Assembly: GCA_937949615.1 (NCBI GenBank)
Contig: CALEDQ010000008.1
Location: 868,001-932,000, forward strand
Source: an uncultured bacterium
GTDB lineage: Bacteria > Muiribacteriota > Ozemobacteria > Ozemobacterales > Ozemobacteraceae
Direction of reading: 5' to 3'
DNA: 64,000 bases
Position numbers and translations under genes: made by a program
The notes under the pieces: generated by a model
What the model saw: only the letters and a program-made list of their open reading frames with translations
The model's database searches: none
What the model was told of the DNA's origin: nothing
Shown: positions 25,065 to 34,235 of the stretch, piece by piece
Layout of the letters: each line of letters begins with the position of its first letter
Numbering within the stretch: the stretch's first letter is position 1

Positions 25065-26180
25065 ATGAAGAATATGCGAAAGAAGAATCTGCGCGACGAA
25101 ATCGACGAAATCATCTCAGAAGATAATCTGGCCGAAGACCAGGACGACGGCTCGATTCTGGCCAGAACCCCGCTGCCGGGCGACGAAGAAATACTTCTGC
25201 CAAGCCTGCGGCCGCGGAAATTCAACGAATTCATCGGCCAGTCGGCAATCGTCGACAAACTGCGCGTGTTTATCGCCGCTGCCAGAGAGCGTGGCGAACC
25301 CCTTGACCACACCCTGCTGCTTGGTCCGCCGGGGCTTGGCAAGACAACTCTCGCCAACGTCATCGCCGCCGAGATGGGGGTGCAGATCCGCATCACTTCG
25401 GGGCCGGTTCTCAACCGTGCCGGCGATGTCGCTGCTCTTCTGACCGGGCTTCGGCAAGGCGATGTTCTTTTTATCGACGAAATTCACCGCCTCAGCAAAA
25501 ATGTCGAAGAAGTGCTTTACCCGGCCATGGAAGACTACCATTTCGACGTGCTGATCGGCAAAGGGCCGACCGCCAGAAGCCTGCGCATGAAAGTGCAGCC
25601 ATTTACTCTGGTTGGAGCCACCACCCGCGAAGGCGATGTCTCGGCACCGCTGCGCACCAGATTTGGCGTGGTTTCACGCATCGACTATTACACCAACGAA
25701 GAACTCACGCGGCTGATTGAATCGGTCGCGGCCAAACTGCAATATCCGGTCACTCCTGAAGCGGCACACGAAATCGCCCGCCGGGCCCGCGGCACCCCGC
25801 GCGTTGCCATCCGCATGTTCAAACGCATGCGCGATGTGGCGCAGGTTAACAAATGCAACTCAGTCGATCTGCCAACCGTTGAAACCGGCATGCAGATGCT
25901 GCAGGTCGACCGCATGGGCCTCGATTATATAGACCGTAAAATTCTCGACATTCTGCTTCGCCGCTTCGACGGCGGTCCAGTCAGTCTCGACACCCTCGCG
26001 GTCTCGGTTGGTGAAGAAGCCGACACCATTTATGACGTATACGAAAGCTTTCTGATTCAAATCGGGTTCATTGCCAGAACCAGCCGCGGCCGCATCGCGA
26101 CGCGCGCCGCCTGGGAATACCTCGGCATGCGTCCGCCAGAACCGGCAGTTACTCAAAACCAGCTGCGGTTCGACGAATAA
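25065..26180 (+). CDS. ruvB: Holliday junction branch-migration ATPase RuvB
   Basis: This 371-residue AAA+ protein has Walker A G-P-P-G-L-G-K-T-T at 87-95, Walker B L-F-I-D-E-I-H-R, sensor 1 G-A-T-T-R and the arginine finger region P-L-R-T-R-F-G. A C-terminal winged helix carries G-G-P-V-S-L-D-T-L-A. It pumps DNA through RuvA-bound junctions as a hexamer. The acidic N-terminal extension before L-R-P-R-K-F (about 48 residues, rich in D and E) is longer than usual. The ribosome site is weak: ATG 25065 lacks a clear SD, and ATG 25074 is an alternative. Confidence 0.96.
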   Translation: MKNMRKKNLRDEIDEIISEDNLAEDQDDGSILARTPLPGDEEILLPSLRPRKFNEFIGQSAIVDKLRVFIAAARERGEPLDHTLLLGPPGLGKTTLANVIAAEMGVQIRITSGPVLNRAGDVAALLTGLRQGDVLFIDEIHRLSKNVEEVLYPAMEDYHFDVLIGKGPTARSLRMKVQPFTLVGATTREGDVSAPLRTRFGVVSRIDYYTNEELTRLIESVAAKLQYPVTPEAAHEIARRARGTPRVAIRMFKRMRDVAQVNKCNSVDLPTVETGMQMLQVDRMGLDYIDRKILDILLRRFDGGPVSLDTLAVSVGEEADTIYDVYESFLIQIGFIARTSRGRIATRAAWEYLGMRPPEPAVTQNQLRFDE

Positions 26181-26216
26181 GCGCTGCCAGCAATTTCAAA
26201 CAAGAGAGAAACTGCC

Positions 26217-28841
26217 GTGAATATCGACGTAGAAACCAGACAGAACTCTGATGCCGGCCTGACGCCGCTGATGCAGCAGTATAAAGATATCAAGACCGAA
26301 AACCCGAATGCGGTGCTGCTGTTTCGCTGCGGTGATTTCTACGAAACTTTTTTTGAAGATGCTGTTCTCGTCGCCCAGGAACTGCAGATAACCCTGACCG
26401 CCCGCGGCAAAAGCAGCGGCAACCCGGTGCCACTCGCCGGCGTGCCTTATCACAGCATTGACGGCTACATCGCCAAACTGGTGCACCGCGGCTACACAGT
26501 CGCAATCTGCGAACAGGTTGAAGACCCAAAGAAAGCCAAGGGTCTGGTCAAACGCGAAGTCGTCAGAATCATCACGCCCGGCACCGTTTCTGATCCGACG
26601 ATGCTCGAAGAAAATACCAACAATTACCTCGCGGCCTTCGGCCGCGGCAATGACCGTTTCTGCCTTGCCGCCGTCGAGCTGAGCACCGGTGAAGTAATCA
26701 TTACCAGCGGCGACCAGGTTGAAATGAACATGCTGCCTGAAGAATTCACGCGCCTGATGCCAAGAGAAATTCTCTGCCTCAGCGATTCTTCAGGCGCCCT
26801 GCCCTCGCCTGCCCCCTGGCAGCATCTGAAAGCCGAGATCCATCCGACGCGCATCAGCGAGAATGAAGCGGTCGAGGCCCTGTGCAATCTCTATCCTTCT
26901 GAGCACAAGGCGAGATTTCTCGCTCTGCCGCAGCTTTCACTCAAAACTCTCGGAATCCTCGCCGACCATCTTCTCGATACGCAGCGCTGCTCTCTCAGCC
27001 ATCTCGGTCTGCCTCGTGATTACCGCCTCGGCGACGGCATGGTGCTCGATGAAGCGACGCTCGGCAATCTTGAACTGCTGCCAAATGGCCGCAACCAGAA
27101 CATCGGCGGCACCCTTTTCGACGTATTGAACCGCACCCGCACCAGCATGGGTGCCCGCATGCTGAAAAAATGGCTGCTCAAGCCTCTGATCGACCCGGCT
27201 GCCATCAATCGGCGTCTCGACATGGTTGAAAAGTTTGTCGGTGACGCCCTGCTGCTTGCTGAAACGCGCGAGCTGCTCAAAGGCATCCCCGACCTCGAAA
27301 GAACCCTGAGCAAAATTTCGCTCGGCAGCCGCAACCCGCGTGATCTTCAGGCTCTCAGCCTTGGCCTGAGCCGGGTTCCGGCGATCGTCGAACTACTGGC
27401 ACAGCATTATCTCGGGCAGATGGCCGCCGGCTTCAAGCCCCTGCAAGAACTCACCGCCCTGATCGACTCGCATCTGCTCGATGAACTGCCGGCCGTTCTG
27501 ACCGATGGCGGTGTCATCAGAAGCGGGATAAATGCTGAACTAGACGAACTGCGCGGCTTGCTGCGCGATGGCGACGAGTGGCTGCGGCGCTACGAAGAGA
27601 CTGAAAGACAGCGCACCGGCATCAAAACTCTCAAGGTCCGCAAAAACAGCGTCTTCGGCTTTTTCATCGAAATTTCAAAAAGCCTCGCCGATCAGGCACC
27701 CGAAAACTACGTGCGCAAGCAGACCCTGACGACCGGCGAGCGCTTCATTACCGCCGAACTGAAAGATTACGAAAACAAGGTTTTCACCGCCAGCGAAAAA
27801 TCGACCGGCATTGAAAAAGATATTTATGAAGGCCTGGTTAAACGGGCATTAGAAGATATTCCGGCCATCAAGGAAAATGCGACAGCACTGGCTTCGGCCG
27901 ATGTAATAAGTTCTCTGGCGCAGCTGGCAACTGAAACCCGCTGCTGCCGACCGGTTGTCGACAGCGAGAACCGTATCAACATCATTGCCGGCCGCCACCC
28001 GGTTGTCGAAAAGTTTCTCGACAGCGGCGAATTCCACCCGAATGACCTGCGGCTCGACGGCGAACGCCGCCAGGCCATTATTACCGGCCCCAATATGGCA
28101 GGTAAATCGACCTATCTGCGACAGGCGGCTCTGATTGTGCTGATGGCACAGGTTGGCTCGTTTGTTCCGGCAGAAAAAGCCGAAATTGGCGTGGTCGATC
28201 GAATCTTCACCAGAGTCGGGGCTTCTGACAATCTGGTGCGTGGCCAGTCAACCTTCATGGTCGAAATGATGGAAGCCTCGGCGATTCTCAAGAGCGCTTC
28301 GGAAAGAAGCCTGCTGATCCTCGACGAAATCGGGCGCGGCACTTCGACTTTCGACGGTCTGTCACTGGCCTGGTCAATTCTCGAACATATAAACCTGAGT
28401 ATTGGCGCGAGAACGCTTTTTGCGACCCACTACCATGAACTCACCGATCTTGATACGGTGCACAGAGGGGTTTTCAACCTCAACGTCGGAGTCAGCCACG
28501 ACGAAAAGACCGGTGACATGGTATTTCTGCACGCGATTCACGAAGGTCCGGCCAGCAAGTCTTACGGGATCGAAGTTGCCCGTCTCGCCGGGCTGCCTGC
28601 CAATGTCATCGAACGTGCCCGCGAGATTCTTTTCGAACTCGAAAAAACCGAGCAGGAAGAACTCGACCGGGTCACCCGCTCACTCAGAGCCTCGCCCGGG
28701 GCCCACAAGCCGCAGCAGCTCAGTCTGTTCGCTCCCGGCAATGAGATAATCGAGGCGGTGGCCCGCGTCGATGTCAACAATATTACGCCGCTTGAAGCTC
28801 TTAATATTCTCAGCCGCCTCAAGGAAATGTCGAATGGGTGA
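26217..28841 (+). CDS. mutS: DNA mismatch repair protein MutS
   Basis: This 874-residue protein is full length for MutS1. The mismatch-reading Phe-x-Glu motif lies at residues 41-43 (G-D-F-Y-E). The connector, lever and clamp regions follow, and the ABC-type ATPase has Walker A G-P-N-M-A-G-K-S-T near 624-632, L-L-I-L-D-E-I-G-R-G-T-S-T and A-T-H-Y-H-E-L. It recognises base mismatches and recruits MutL; mutL is not in the window. The start is GTG at 26217 after AGAGAG, 36 bases past ruvB. The stop overlaps the next gene by eight bases, which suggests coupling. Confidence 0.96.
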   Translation: MNIDVETRQNSDAGLTPLMQQYKDIKTENPNAVLLFRCGDFYETFFEDAVLVAQELQITLTARGKSSGNPVPLAGVPYHSIDGYIAKLVHRGYTVAICEQVEDPKKAKGLVKREVVRIITPGTVSDPTMLEENTNNYLAAFGRGNDRFCLAAVELSTGEVIITSGDQVEMNMLPEEFTRLMPREILCLSDSSGALPSPAPWQHLKAEIHPTRISENEAVEALCNLYPSEHKARFLALPQLSLKTLGILADHLLDTQRCSLSHLGLPRDYRLGDGMVLDEATLGNLELLPNGRNQNIGGTLFDVLNRTRTSMGARMLKKWLLKPLIDPAAINRRLDMVEKFVGDALLLAETRELLKGIPDLERTLSKISLGSRNPRDLQALSLGLSRVPAIVELLAQHYLGQMAAGFKPLQELTALIDSHLLDELPAVLTDGGVIRSGINAELDELRGLLRDGDEWLRRYEETERQRTGIKTLKVRKNSVFGFFIEISKSLADQAPENYVRKQTLTTGERFITAELKDYENKVFTASEKSTGIEKDIYEGLVKRALEDIPAIKENATALASADVISSLAQLATETRCCRPVVDSENRINIIAGRHPVVEKFLDSGEFHPNDLRLDGERRQAIITGPNMAGKSTYLRQAALIVLMAQVGSFVPAEKAEIGVVDRIFTRVGASDNLVRGQSTFMVEMMEASAILKSASERSLLILDEIGRGTSTFDGLSLAWSILEHINLSIGARTLFATHYHELTDLDTVHRGVFNLNVGVSHDEKTGDMVFLHAIHEGPASKSYGIEVARLAGLPANVIERAREILFELEKTEQEELDRVTRSLRASPGAHKPQQLSLFAPGNEIIEAVARVDVNNITPLEALNILSRLKEMSNG

Positions 28842-30900
28842 TGATTACTGGGCACCAGTTTTTGCCAAACTGCTTGAAGACCTGAGTTTTCTCAGGCTTC
28901 TCTGCCATGACACCGCCGATGCAGACCTTCTCAACTGGGTGCTGCCGAACAAGCCACTGGCGCTGCGCTGCGCCAAGTTCATCCGCCGGCACAAAATCGT
29001 CGACCGCTCTTCGCTGATCAACGAAGTCATGGACTTTGCCGAAGACGATCAGGCATTACGCAAGATCATTCTTTTCACCTGGGTTGAGAAGAACCCGAAA
29101 ACCATGGGTTTTGTCAGCGTCGCCGCCACCCCCGAAAACATTGCCCGGCTTGAATCCGGTTCATACGGCAAGCCAGGCAAAATAAGAATTCTGGCGAAAA
29201 TCGACCCGCGCAATGGCGCTGAACGCATTTATCAGCAATATTTCGAAAAGAATCCGGTCAAACCTTCTGAAACTGAAATTGCGGCCAATAATGCAGCAAC
29301 AGCAACGCCGACGCCCGACAAAGATCTTGAGACAAAACTGCGTGATATGACCGAAATGGCAACCAGGGCGGTTAAACGCAGCCGCGAGCTTGAAGGGGCT
29401 CTTGAAACCGTTAAAAACGACAATCGCCAGCTGAAAAAAGAGCTTGAAGCCCGGGAAAAAGAAGTCACAGACCTTAACCGCAAGCTTGAAAGCAGTTCCG
29501 TTGCGGCAAAATCTGCGGCAACCCTGGTTGAAACTCTTGAAAAACAGCTGCAGCAGGCCAGACTGCGTCTGACTGAGGTCGAAAAAGACCAAAACCGGCA
29601 GACGACTCCCCCTGTCAAACAGGCAGCCCCTGAAGAAATACAGCTTTTGCAGGAAAGATGTGACGAGCTGCGCACTCAGGTCGAAAAGCTGCAGAAAGCG
29701 CTGCAGAATCGCGATGCCACGGTTACCCGCCTCGAAAGCGAAAAGGCTGAAATACAGAAGCGCCTGCGGGGTGAAGAAGAGCTGCAAAAACGAGTTGAAA
29801 AGCTGCAGACAGACCTGAAAACAGCCGCAGTCAGCAGCTCCGGTGGAGAAAAAATCGTAGCCGGGCAATTTGTGACCCGTGTTGCCACCGGCAAAAAACA
29901 TGTATGGCTCTTTGTTTCGCTGACTGGCAACACTTTTGAGGTTGCAGAAGAAATCGTGAAAAGCTCAGGCATCATTGCCGAAGAACTGGCTCTGCTGATG
30001 CTGCGCCCAGACAATCAGCCGGTCGGCATCAACTCACTCGAAAGCGAAAACCGCCGCGAGATTTTCGGTTTTATTCGCCGTGAATCTGACCAGAACTGGC
30101 TGGTTTCTGACGAAGAAGAGCGCCTGCAGGTTTTCGCACCGGTCGGTGCCGAGCATCTCGAAAAACCGGTTAAAGCCTTTTTTCTCGGCGAAACTTCGCT
30201 GCGCGAGGCCGGCATTTATCATTTTGAACTTCTGAAACTCGGCACAGAAAAGACTTTCGAAGTTACTGAAGCGAGTTTTGCCACCCTCAAAAAATATTTC
30301 GCGGCCGATATTTTCGACTTTGACCGTTTTTGCAACGAGCTTGGCAGACTGAATGTCAATTTCAGACTCGAAAACGACCACATCAGATTCAGCCGCGATT
30401 ATCGGCAGGTTCTCAACGGCCTGCGGGCAGCGCTGCCGGTTGCAGCTTTCTGCTCTGAAGTTTCCTGCAGTGAAAAGGCGAAAATGGCGACCATGGCCAG
30501 GGTCTGCCGCCCCGGTCAAGCCTGCAGCTTCTGCGGCGCCTTTCCCCTTTTCGGGCAGGCTTCGGCCAATTTTCAGTTTCAGGGCGAACGGGTTCTGATA
30601 CTTGGCGGCGACCGGGTTGGCAGTGAATATGAGCGGGTTCTCGCCCGGCACAATCTTGTAGTCAGCTGGCTCAGTGGCTTCAGTAACCTGCATGAACTTA
30701 AAAATGGTCTCGGCAAAGTTGATGTGGTGGTCATTATCGTCAGACAGGTTTCACACACGCTGCTGCGCGAAATCGTGCCGCTCGCCGAAAAAGAAAAAAA
30801 ACCGCTGCTTTATTGTTCCCAGCGTGGCACCAGCGGCGTTTTAAGTCAGCTGGCAGATTTTTTTAATAATTCAAGAACCGCGGTTCAGAAAAAATGTTAA
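28834..30900 (+). CDS. Coiled-coil protein with C-terminal DUF2325 domain
   Basis: This 688-residue protein starts at ATG 28834 within the last codons of mutS. Residues ~1-150 form an unrecognised soluble domain. About 170-335 is a long coiled coil rich in E, K, L and Q (repeating L-x-x-x-L-E-x-x). A middle region (~345-560) is unassigned. The C-terminal ~100 residues match the DUF2325 pattern: R-V-L-I-L-G-G-D-R-V-G, V-D-V-V-V-I-I-V-R-Q-V-S-H, K-K-P-L-L-Y-C-S-Q-R-G-T-S. DUF2325 has a Rossmann-like look with no proven activity. A cysteine cluster (C-R-P-G-Q-A-C-S-F-C) just before it could bind metal. The stop overlaps the NtrC-like gene by seven bases, so repair and signalling genes form one transcript. 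Confidence 0.8.
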   Translation: MGDDYWAPVFAKLLEDLSFLRLLCHDTADADLLNWVLPNKPLALRCAKFIRRHKIVDRSSLINEVMDFAEDDQALRKIILFTWVEKNPKTMGFVSVAATPENIARLESGSYGKPGKIRILAKIDPRNGAERIYQQYFEKNPVKPSETEIAANNAATATPTPDKDLETKLRDMTEMATRAVKRSRELEGALETVKNDNRQLKKELEAREKEVTDLNRKLESSSVAAKSAATLVETLEKQLQQARLRLTEVEKDQNRQTTPPVKQAAPEEIQLLQERCDELRTQVEKLQKALQNRDATVTRLESEKAEIQKRLRGEEELQKRVEKLQTDLKTAAVSSSGGEKIVAGQFVTRVATGKKHVWLFVSLTGNTFEVAEEIVKSSGIIAEELALLMLRPDNQPVGINSLESENRREIFGFIRRESDQNWLVSDEEERLQVFAPVGAEHLEKPVKAFFLGETSLREAGIYHFELLKLGTEKTFEVTEASFATLKKYFAADIFDFDRFCNELGRLNVNFRLENDHIRFSRDYRQVLNGLRAALPVAAFCSEVSCSEKAKMATMARVCRPGQACSFCGAFPLFGQASANFQFQGERVLILGGDRVGSEYERVLARHNLVVSWLSGFSNLHELKNGLGKVDVVVIIVRQVSHTLLREIVPLAEKEKKPLLYCSQRGTSGVLSQLADFFNNSRTAVQKKC

Positions 30901-32228
30901 AAATTCTTGTCATTGACGATGAGATCAATATTCGAAAAACTCTGGTTTATTGCCTCACCGATGCCGGTCATGACCCCGTCGCCGTCAGTAATACCCAGGA
31001 TGCGCTTGAAGAAAACAGAACCGCATGTTTTGACATGGCATTTCTCGATCTCCGTCTTGGCAGCGATAATGGCCTCGAGCTTATCCCCAGGCTTCTTGCA
31101 GATTCGCCCTGGCTGAAAATTGTTATAATCACTGCTTTTGGCTCAATAGACAGCGCTGTCGAAGCAATTAAACTTGGTGCTCAGGATTATCTGCCAAAGC
31201 CCTTTTCTCCAGATCAGGTACGGCTGGTGACAGAAAAGATCAATAAGCTGCGGGGCCTCGAAAGGGAGTTGCAGCAGCTTAAAAGTTCGCCTGAAGAATT
31301 CCTTAATGTGCAGGAAATCAGCAGCAAAAACCCACAGATGCAGAGACTGCTCGAAACGGCAAAAATAGCAGCCGGTTCTGAGGCCAATCTTCTGCTTCTT
31401 GGCGAAAGCGGAACCGGAAAATCATTGATTGCCAGACTTATTCACGGCTGGAGCAACAGATCAGGCAGGCCGTTCGCCGTTATAGCCTGCCCGGCAATGC
31501 CATCGGAGCTTCTTGAGAGCGAATTGTTCGGTCATTCAAAAGGCTCTTTTACCGGAGCAATCAAGGATAATCCCGGTAAAATCGCTTCCTGCGATGGCGG
31601 CACCCTGTTTCTCGACGAAATCGGCGACCTGGCGCAGCCCCTTCAGGCCAAGATTTTGCGGTTCATCCAGGACAGGGAGTATGAAAGACTGGGCGAAAGC
31701 AAGGTTCGAAAAGCCAATGTCCGAATAATTGCTGCAACCAACGCTGATTTAGGCAGAAAAGTTGCAGAAGGACAATTCCGGGAAGATCTTTTTTACAGGC
31801 TGAATGTTATTCAACTCGTTATTCCTGCTTTGCGTGATCGGCCTGAAGATATAAAAACTCTGGCTGAAAGCTTTATCAAACACTTCTGCCTGGTGAACAA
31901 TAAACCTGCATTACAGCTTTCGCCAGCGGCAGAGGAAGTCCTGATCAGGCACAACTGGCCGGGGAACATCAGGGAATTGAAGAATGCAATTGAACGGGCG
32001 ATAATACTGGGATCAGGAAAAGGTGTTCTCATGCCATTGGATTTTTCGCTTCTTGATAGTGATAAAGAGGGTCTGCCAAGAGTCGGCGAGAAAATCACAC
32101 TTGCGAGGCTTGAGGAACTGCATATTAGAAAAATTCTTGCCAGCGAAGCTTCGTTAAAAGAAGCAGCCAGAATTTTGGGAATCGATCAGGCAACTCTCTG
32201 GCGGCGAAGAAAAAATCTTGGGATTTAA
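30894..32228 (+). CDS. NtrC-family sigma-54-dependent response regulator
   Basis: In this 444-residue protein, an N-terminal receiver domain carries phospho-acceptor Asp52 (A-F-L-D-L-R), with D8/D9 and K102. The central AAA+ domain has Walker A G-E-S-G-T-G-K-S (170-177), the sigma-54 contact loop as G-S-F-T-G-A (217-222; usual G-A-F-T-G-A) and Walker B T-L-F-L-D-E-I-G-D. A C-terminal Fis-type HTH follows (S-L-K-E-A-A-R-I-L-G-I ... W-R-R-R-K). It should bind an upstream palindrome and drive open-complex formation by sigma-54 RNA polymerase. It overlaps the DUF2325 gene by seven bases. A near-perfect sigma-54 promoter lies about 105 bases past its stop. Confidence 0.95.
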   Translation: MLKILVIDDEINIRKTLVYCLTDAGHDPVAVSNTQDALEENRTACFDMAFLDLRLGSDNGLELIPRLLADSPWLKIVIITAFGSIDSAVEAIKLGAQDYLPKPFSPDQVRLVTEKINKLRGLERELQQLKSSPEEFLNVQEISSKNPQMQRLLETAKIAAGSEANLLLLGESGTGKSLIARLIHGWSNRSGRPFAVIACPAMPSELLESELFGHSKGSFTGAIKDNPGKIASCDGGTLFLDEIGDLAQPLQAKILRFIQDREYERLGESKVRKANVRIIAATNADLGRKVAEGQFREDLFYRLNVIQLVIPALRDRPEDIKTLAESFIKHFCLVNNKPALQLSPAAEEVLIRHNWPGNIRELKNAIERAIILGSGKGVLMPLDFSLLDSDKEGLPRVGEKITLARLEELHIRKILASEASLKEAARILGIDQATLWRRRKNLGI

Positions 32229-32235
32229 CATCCTG

Positions 32236-32248
32236 TTGCAAATTGCAA
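32236..32248. promoter_or_regulatory. Palindromic candidate enhancer site for the NtrC-like activator
   Basis: TTGCAAATTGCAA is a perfect palindrome around a central base. It is centred about 118 bases before the predicted sigma-54 transcription start, the usual distance for an activator's upstream site. Binding is inferred. Confidence 0.5.
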
Positions 32249-32333
32249 TGCATTTTTAAGCCAGCCATTTCAATTTTCAATTCTATTACAAGTAAATAGC
32301 TGATCAAATCAGGTTTTAAGCCTTTTTACGATC

Positions 32334-32349
32334 TGGCACATACCTTGCT
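32334..32349 (+). promoter_or_regulatory. Sigma-54 (-24/-12) promoter for the kinase-trk operon
   Basis: TGGCAC, five bases, then TTGCT places GG at 32335-32336 and GC at 32347-32348 with exactly ten bases between, the strict RpoN spacing. Transcription would start near 32360, 31 bases before the histidine kinase ATG. The gene directly upstream encodes a sigma-54 activator. Confidence 0.85.
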
Positions 32350-32390
32350 GTTTATCTTTAGTTCCCCATTTGTCTTAGACGGAGATTTAC

Positions 32391-34235
32391 ATGACAATCA
32401 AAAGAAAAATTCTGATCGGGTATGGCGTCATTTTCTTGATTACCAGCCTGATTCTGGGGTTGGCAATTACAAATCTCGTTTCGCTTGGAAAAGCGACAGA
32501 CGCAATTTTAAGCGAAAATTACCGGAGTATTCTTGCCGCGGAAAACATGGTGGATTCTCTTGAAAGGCAGGACAGTGCAGTTCTGATGATTTTTCTGGGG
32601 CAGTCACGACCAGGAATCGAGCAGTTCCGAGAGAATGAGGCATCGTTCATCAGGTGGCTGGCCAGAGCCCAGGACAACGTAACGATTCCGGGTGAAGGGG
32701 GGCTGGTAAATGCCATAAAAGCGGACTACGACAGCTACCGCAAGCTATTTTCCGGTCTGACAGATTTTTCATCGACACAGGCCACATCAGAATTTTCATT
32801 TTATCAGAAAGAAATTTTCCCTGTCTTCGGCAAGGTCCGCGAAGAGTGCATAAAACTTCGCAATCTTAATGAAGAGGTCATGTATTCTTCAAGCATTAAA
32901 GCCAACAGGGTTGCAGACAAAGCGATCTGGTCAACATCGATTCTTGGCATGTCAGCACTACTCTTTGCACTGGTTTTCAGCTTTATTCTTTCCGAGAGAA
33001 TTGTATCGCCGCTGAAAAACTTCATGGAAGCGTCAAAGCAGATTTCCAGAGGTAACTATAGCATTCAGATTCCTGTTGAGACCAGTGATGAACTGGGCAA
33101 GCTGGCCTGCGAGTTCAATCAAATGGCTTCACAGCTGTGTGAATTTAACGAACTGAACATCGGAACTCTGATATCAGAAAAAAATAAAAATGAAGCGATC
33201 ATCAACAGCATGCAGGATGGTCTGCTTGTTCTCGATGGCAACTTGAAGATTACAGGCATCAATCCGGCTGCCTGCAGAATTCTGAGTATTGAAGCCAGCC
33301 AGGTAATCAACACCAGTTGCCTGAATCTGCTGCATGACCCGTTGCTTGTCGACCAGCTCAAGGCTGCATCCGAAAACAAATTGAAACAGTCAACTTCAGA
33401 GGAACCGGGAGTAATTACCCTGGGAAATGAAATTCAGCCGCGCCATTTCCTGTTTTCAATTATGGCGGTATGTGGAAAAACAGGATATCTGGCATCGATC
33501 ATACTGCTTCTTCGAGATATTACGAGATTCAGAGAACTGGAAAAATTGAAAAGCGATTTCATAATGGCCGCATCGCACGAACTCAGAAGTCCTCTTACCA
33601 GTCTGGGCATGAGTATCGACCTTCTCATGGAAAGCAATGAAATCAGTCGTATGGTAAGAGAGAAGGAATTGCTGCAGACAGCCTGTGAAGAAACCCAGAG
33701 ACTGAAAGCGCTGATCAATGACCTGCTCGATCTGTCAAGGCTTGAGGCCGGAAAAATCGAGCTTGAGTTTGAAAATATTGCCGTGTCTACCCTGTTTGAG
33801 CAGATTGAAAAGGTTTTTAAAGGGCAAATCGCTCTCAAGGGCATTTCTTTAAAAACAGAATGCCCCGATGACCTGCCAGAAGTAAGGGTTGACGCCAATA
33901 AAGTTGCCTGGGTAATGACCAATCTGGTTTCGAATGCCATGAGGTACGTCGAGAAAAATGGCAAGATCAAATTAAAAGCCGCTCTTTTCGGAACGAATAT
34001 TCATGTATCGGTTCAGGACGATGGCCCTGGTATACCACCCGAATATCAGTCGAAAATTTTTCAAAAATTTGTTCAGGTTAAGGGGCGCGCCTCTGGTGGG
34101 GCCGGCCTTGGCCTTGCCATATGCCGCGAAATCGTAAAAGCACATTCAGGCACAATCTGGGTAGATTCAGAGCCCGGCAAGGGCAGCACTTTCACCTTTA
34201 CCCTTCCGTTACCAGAAAAAGGAGACTCGATATGA
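32391..34235 (+). CDS. Membrane sensor histidine kinase (HAMP-PAS-HisKA-HATPase)
   Basis: In this 614-residue protein, membrane helix 1 (~9-29), a ~150-residue helical periplasmic sensor resembling four-helix-bundle chemosensory domains, and membrane helix 2 (~183-203) are followed by HAMP (~205-255). A PAS domain (~270-385), HisKA with the phospho-acceptor His396 (A-S-H-E-L-R-S-P) and a HATPase domain with N-box, G1 D-D-G-P-G-I-P and G2 G-G-A-G-L-G-L-A complete it. GGAG lies six bases before ATG. It is the first gene behind the sigma-54 promoter and overlaps the response regulator by four bases, so the two are likely a pair. The stimulus is not evident; potassium or turgor is a reasonable guess from the downstream genes. 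Confidence 0.93.
   Translation: MTIKRKILIGYGVIFLITSLILGLAITNLVSLGKATDAILSENYRSILAAENMVDSLERQDSAVLMIFLGQSRPGIEQFRENEASFIRWLARAQDNVTIPGEGGLVNAIKADYDSYRKLFSGLTDFSSTQATSEFSFYQKEIFPVFGKVREECIKLRNLNEEVMYSSSIKANRVADKAIWSTSILGMSALLFALVFSFILSERIVSPLKNFMEASKQISRGNYSIQIPVETSDELGKLACEFNQMASQLCEFNELNIGTLISEKNKNEAIINSMQDGLLVLDGNLKITGINPAACRILSIEASQVINTSCLNLLHDPLLVDQLKAASENKLKQSTSEEPGVITLGNEIQPRHFLFSIMAVCGKTGYLASIILLLRDITRFRELEKLKSDFIMAASHELRSPLTSLGMSIDLLMESNEISRMVREKELLQTACEETQRLKALINDLLDLSRLEAGKIELEFENIAVSTLFEQIEKVFKGQIALKGISLKTECPDDLPEVRVDANKVAWVMTNLVSNAMRYVEKNGKIKLKAALFGTNIHVSVQDDGPGIPPEYQSKIFQKFVQVKGRASGGAGLGLAICREIVKAHSGTIWVDSEPGKGSTFTFTLPLPEKGDSI

Noticed and set aside
29161..29901. 246-codon minus-strand frame rich in F and L
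   Set aside because: It is an artefact of the coiled-coil codons (K/E/L) on the other strand.
32229..32390. c-di-AMP riboswitch before the kinase-Trk operon
   Set aside because: The leader after the predicted start is about 31 bases, too short, and no ydaO-type core is visible.
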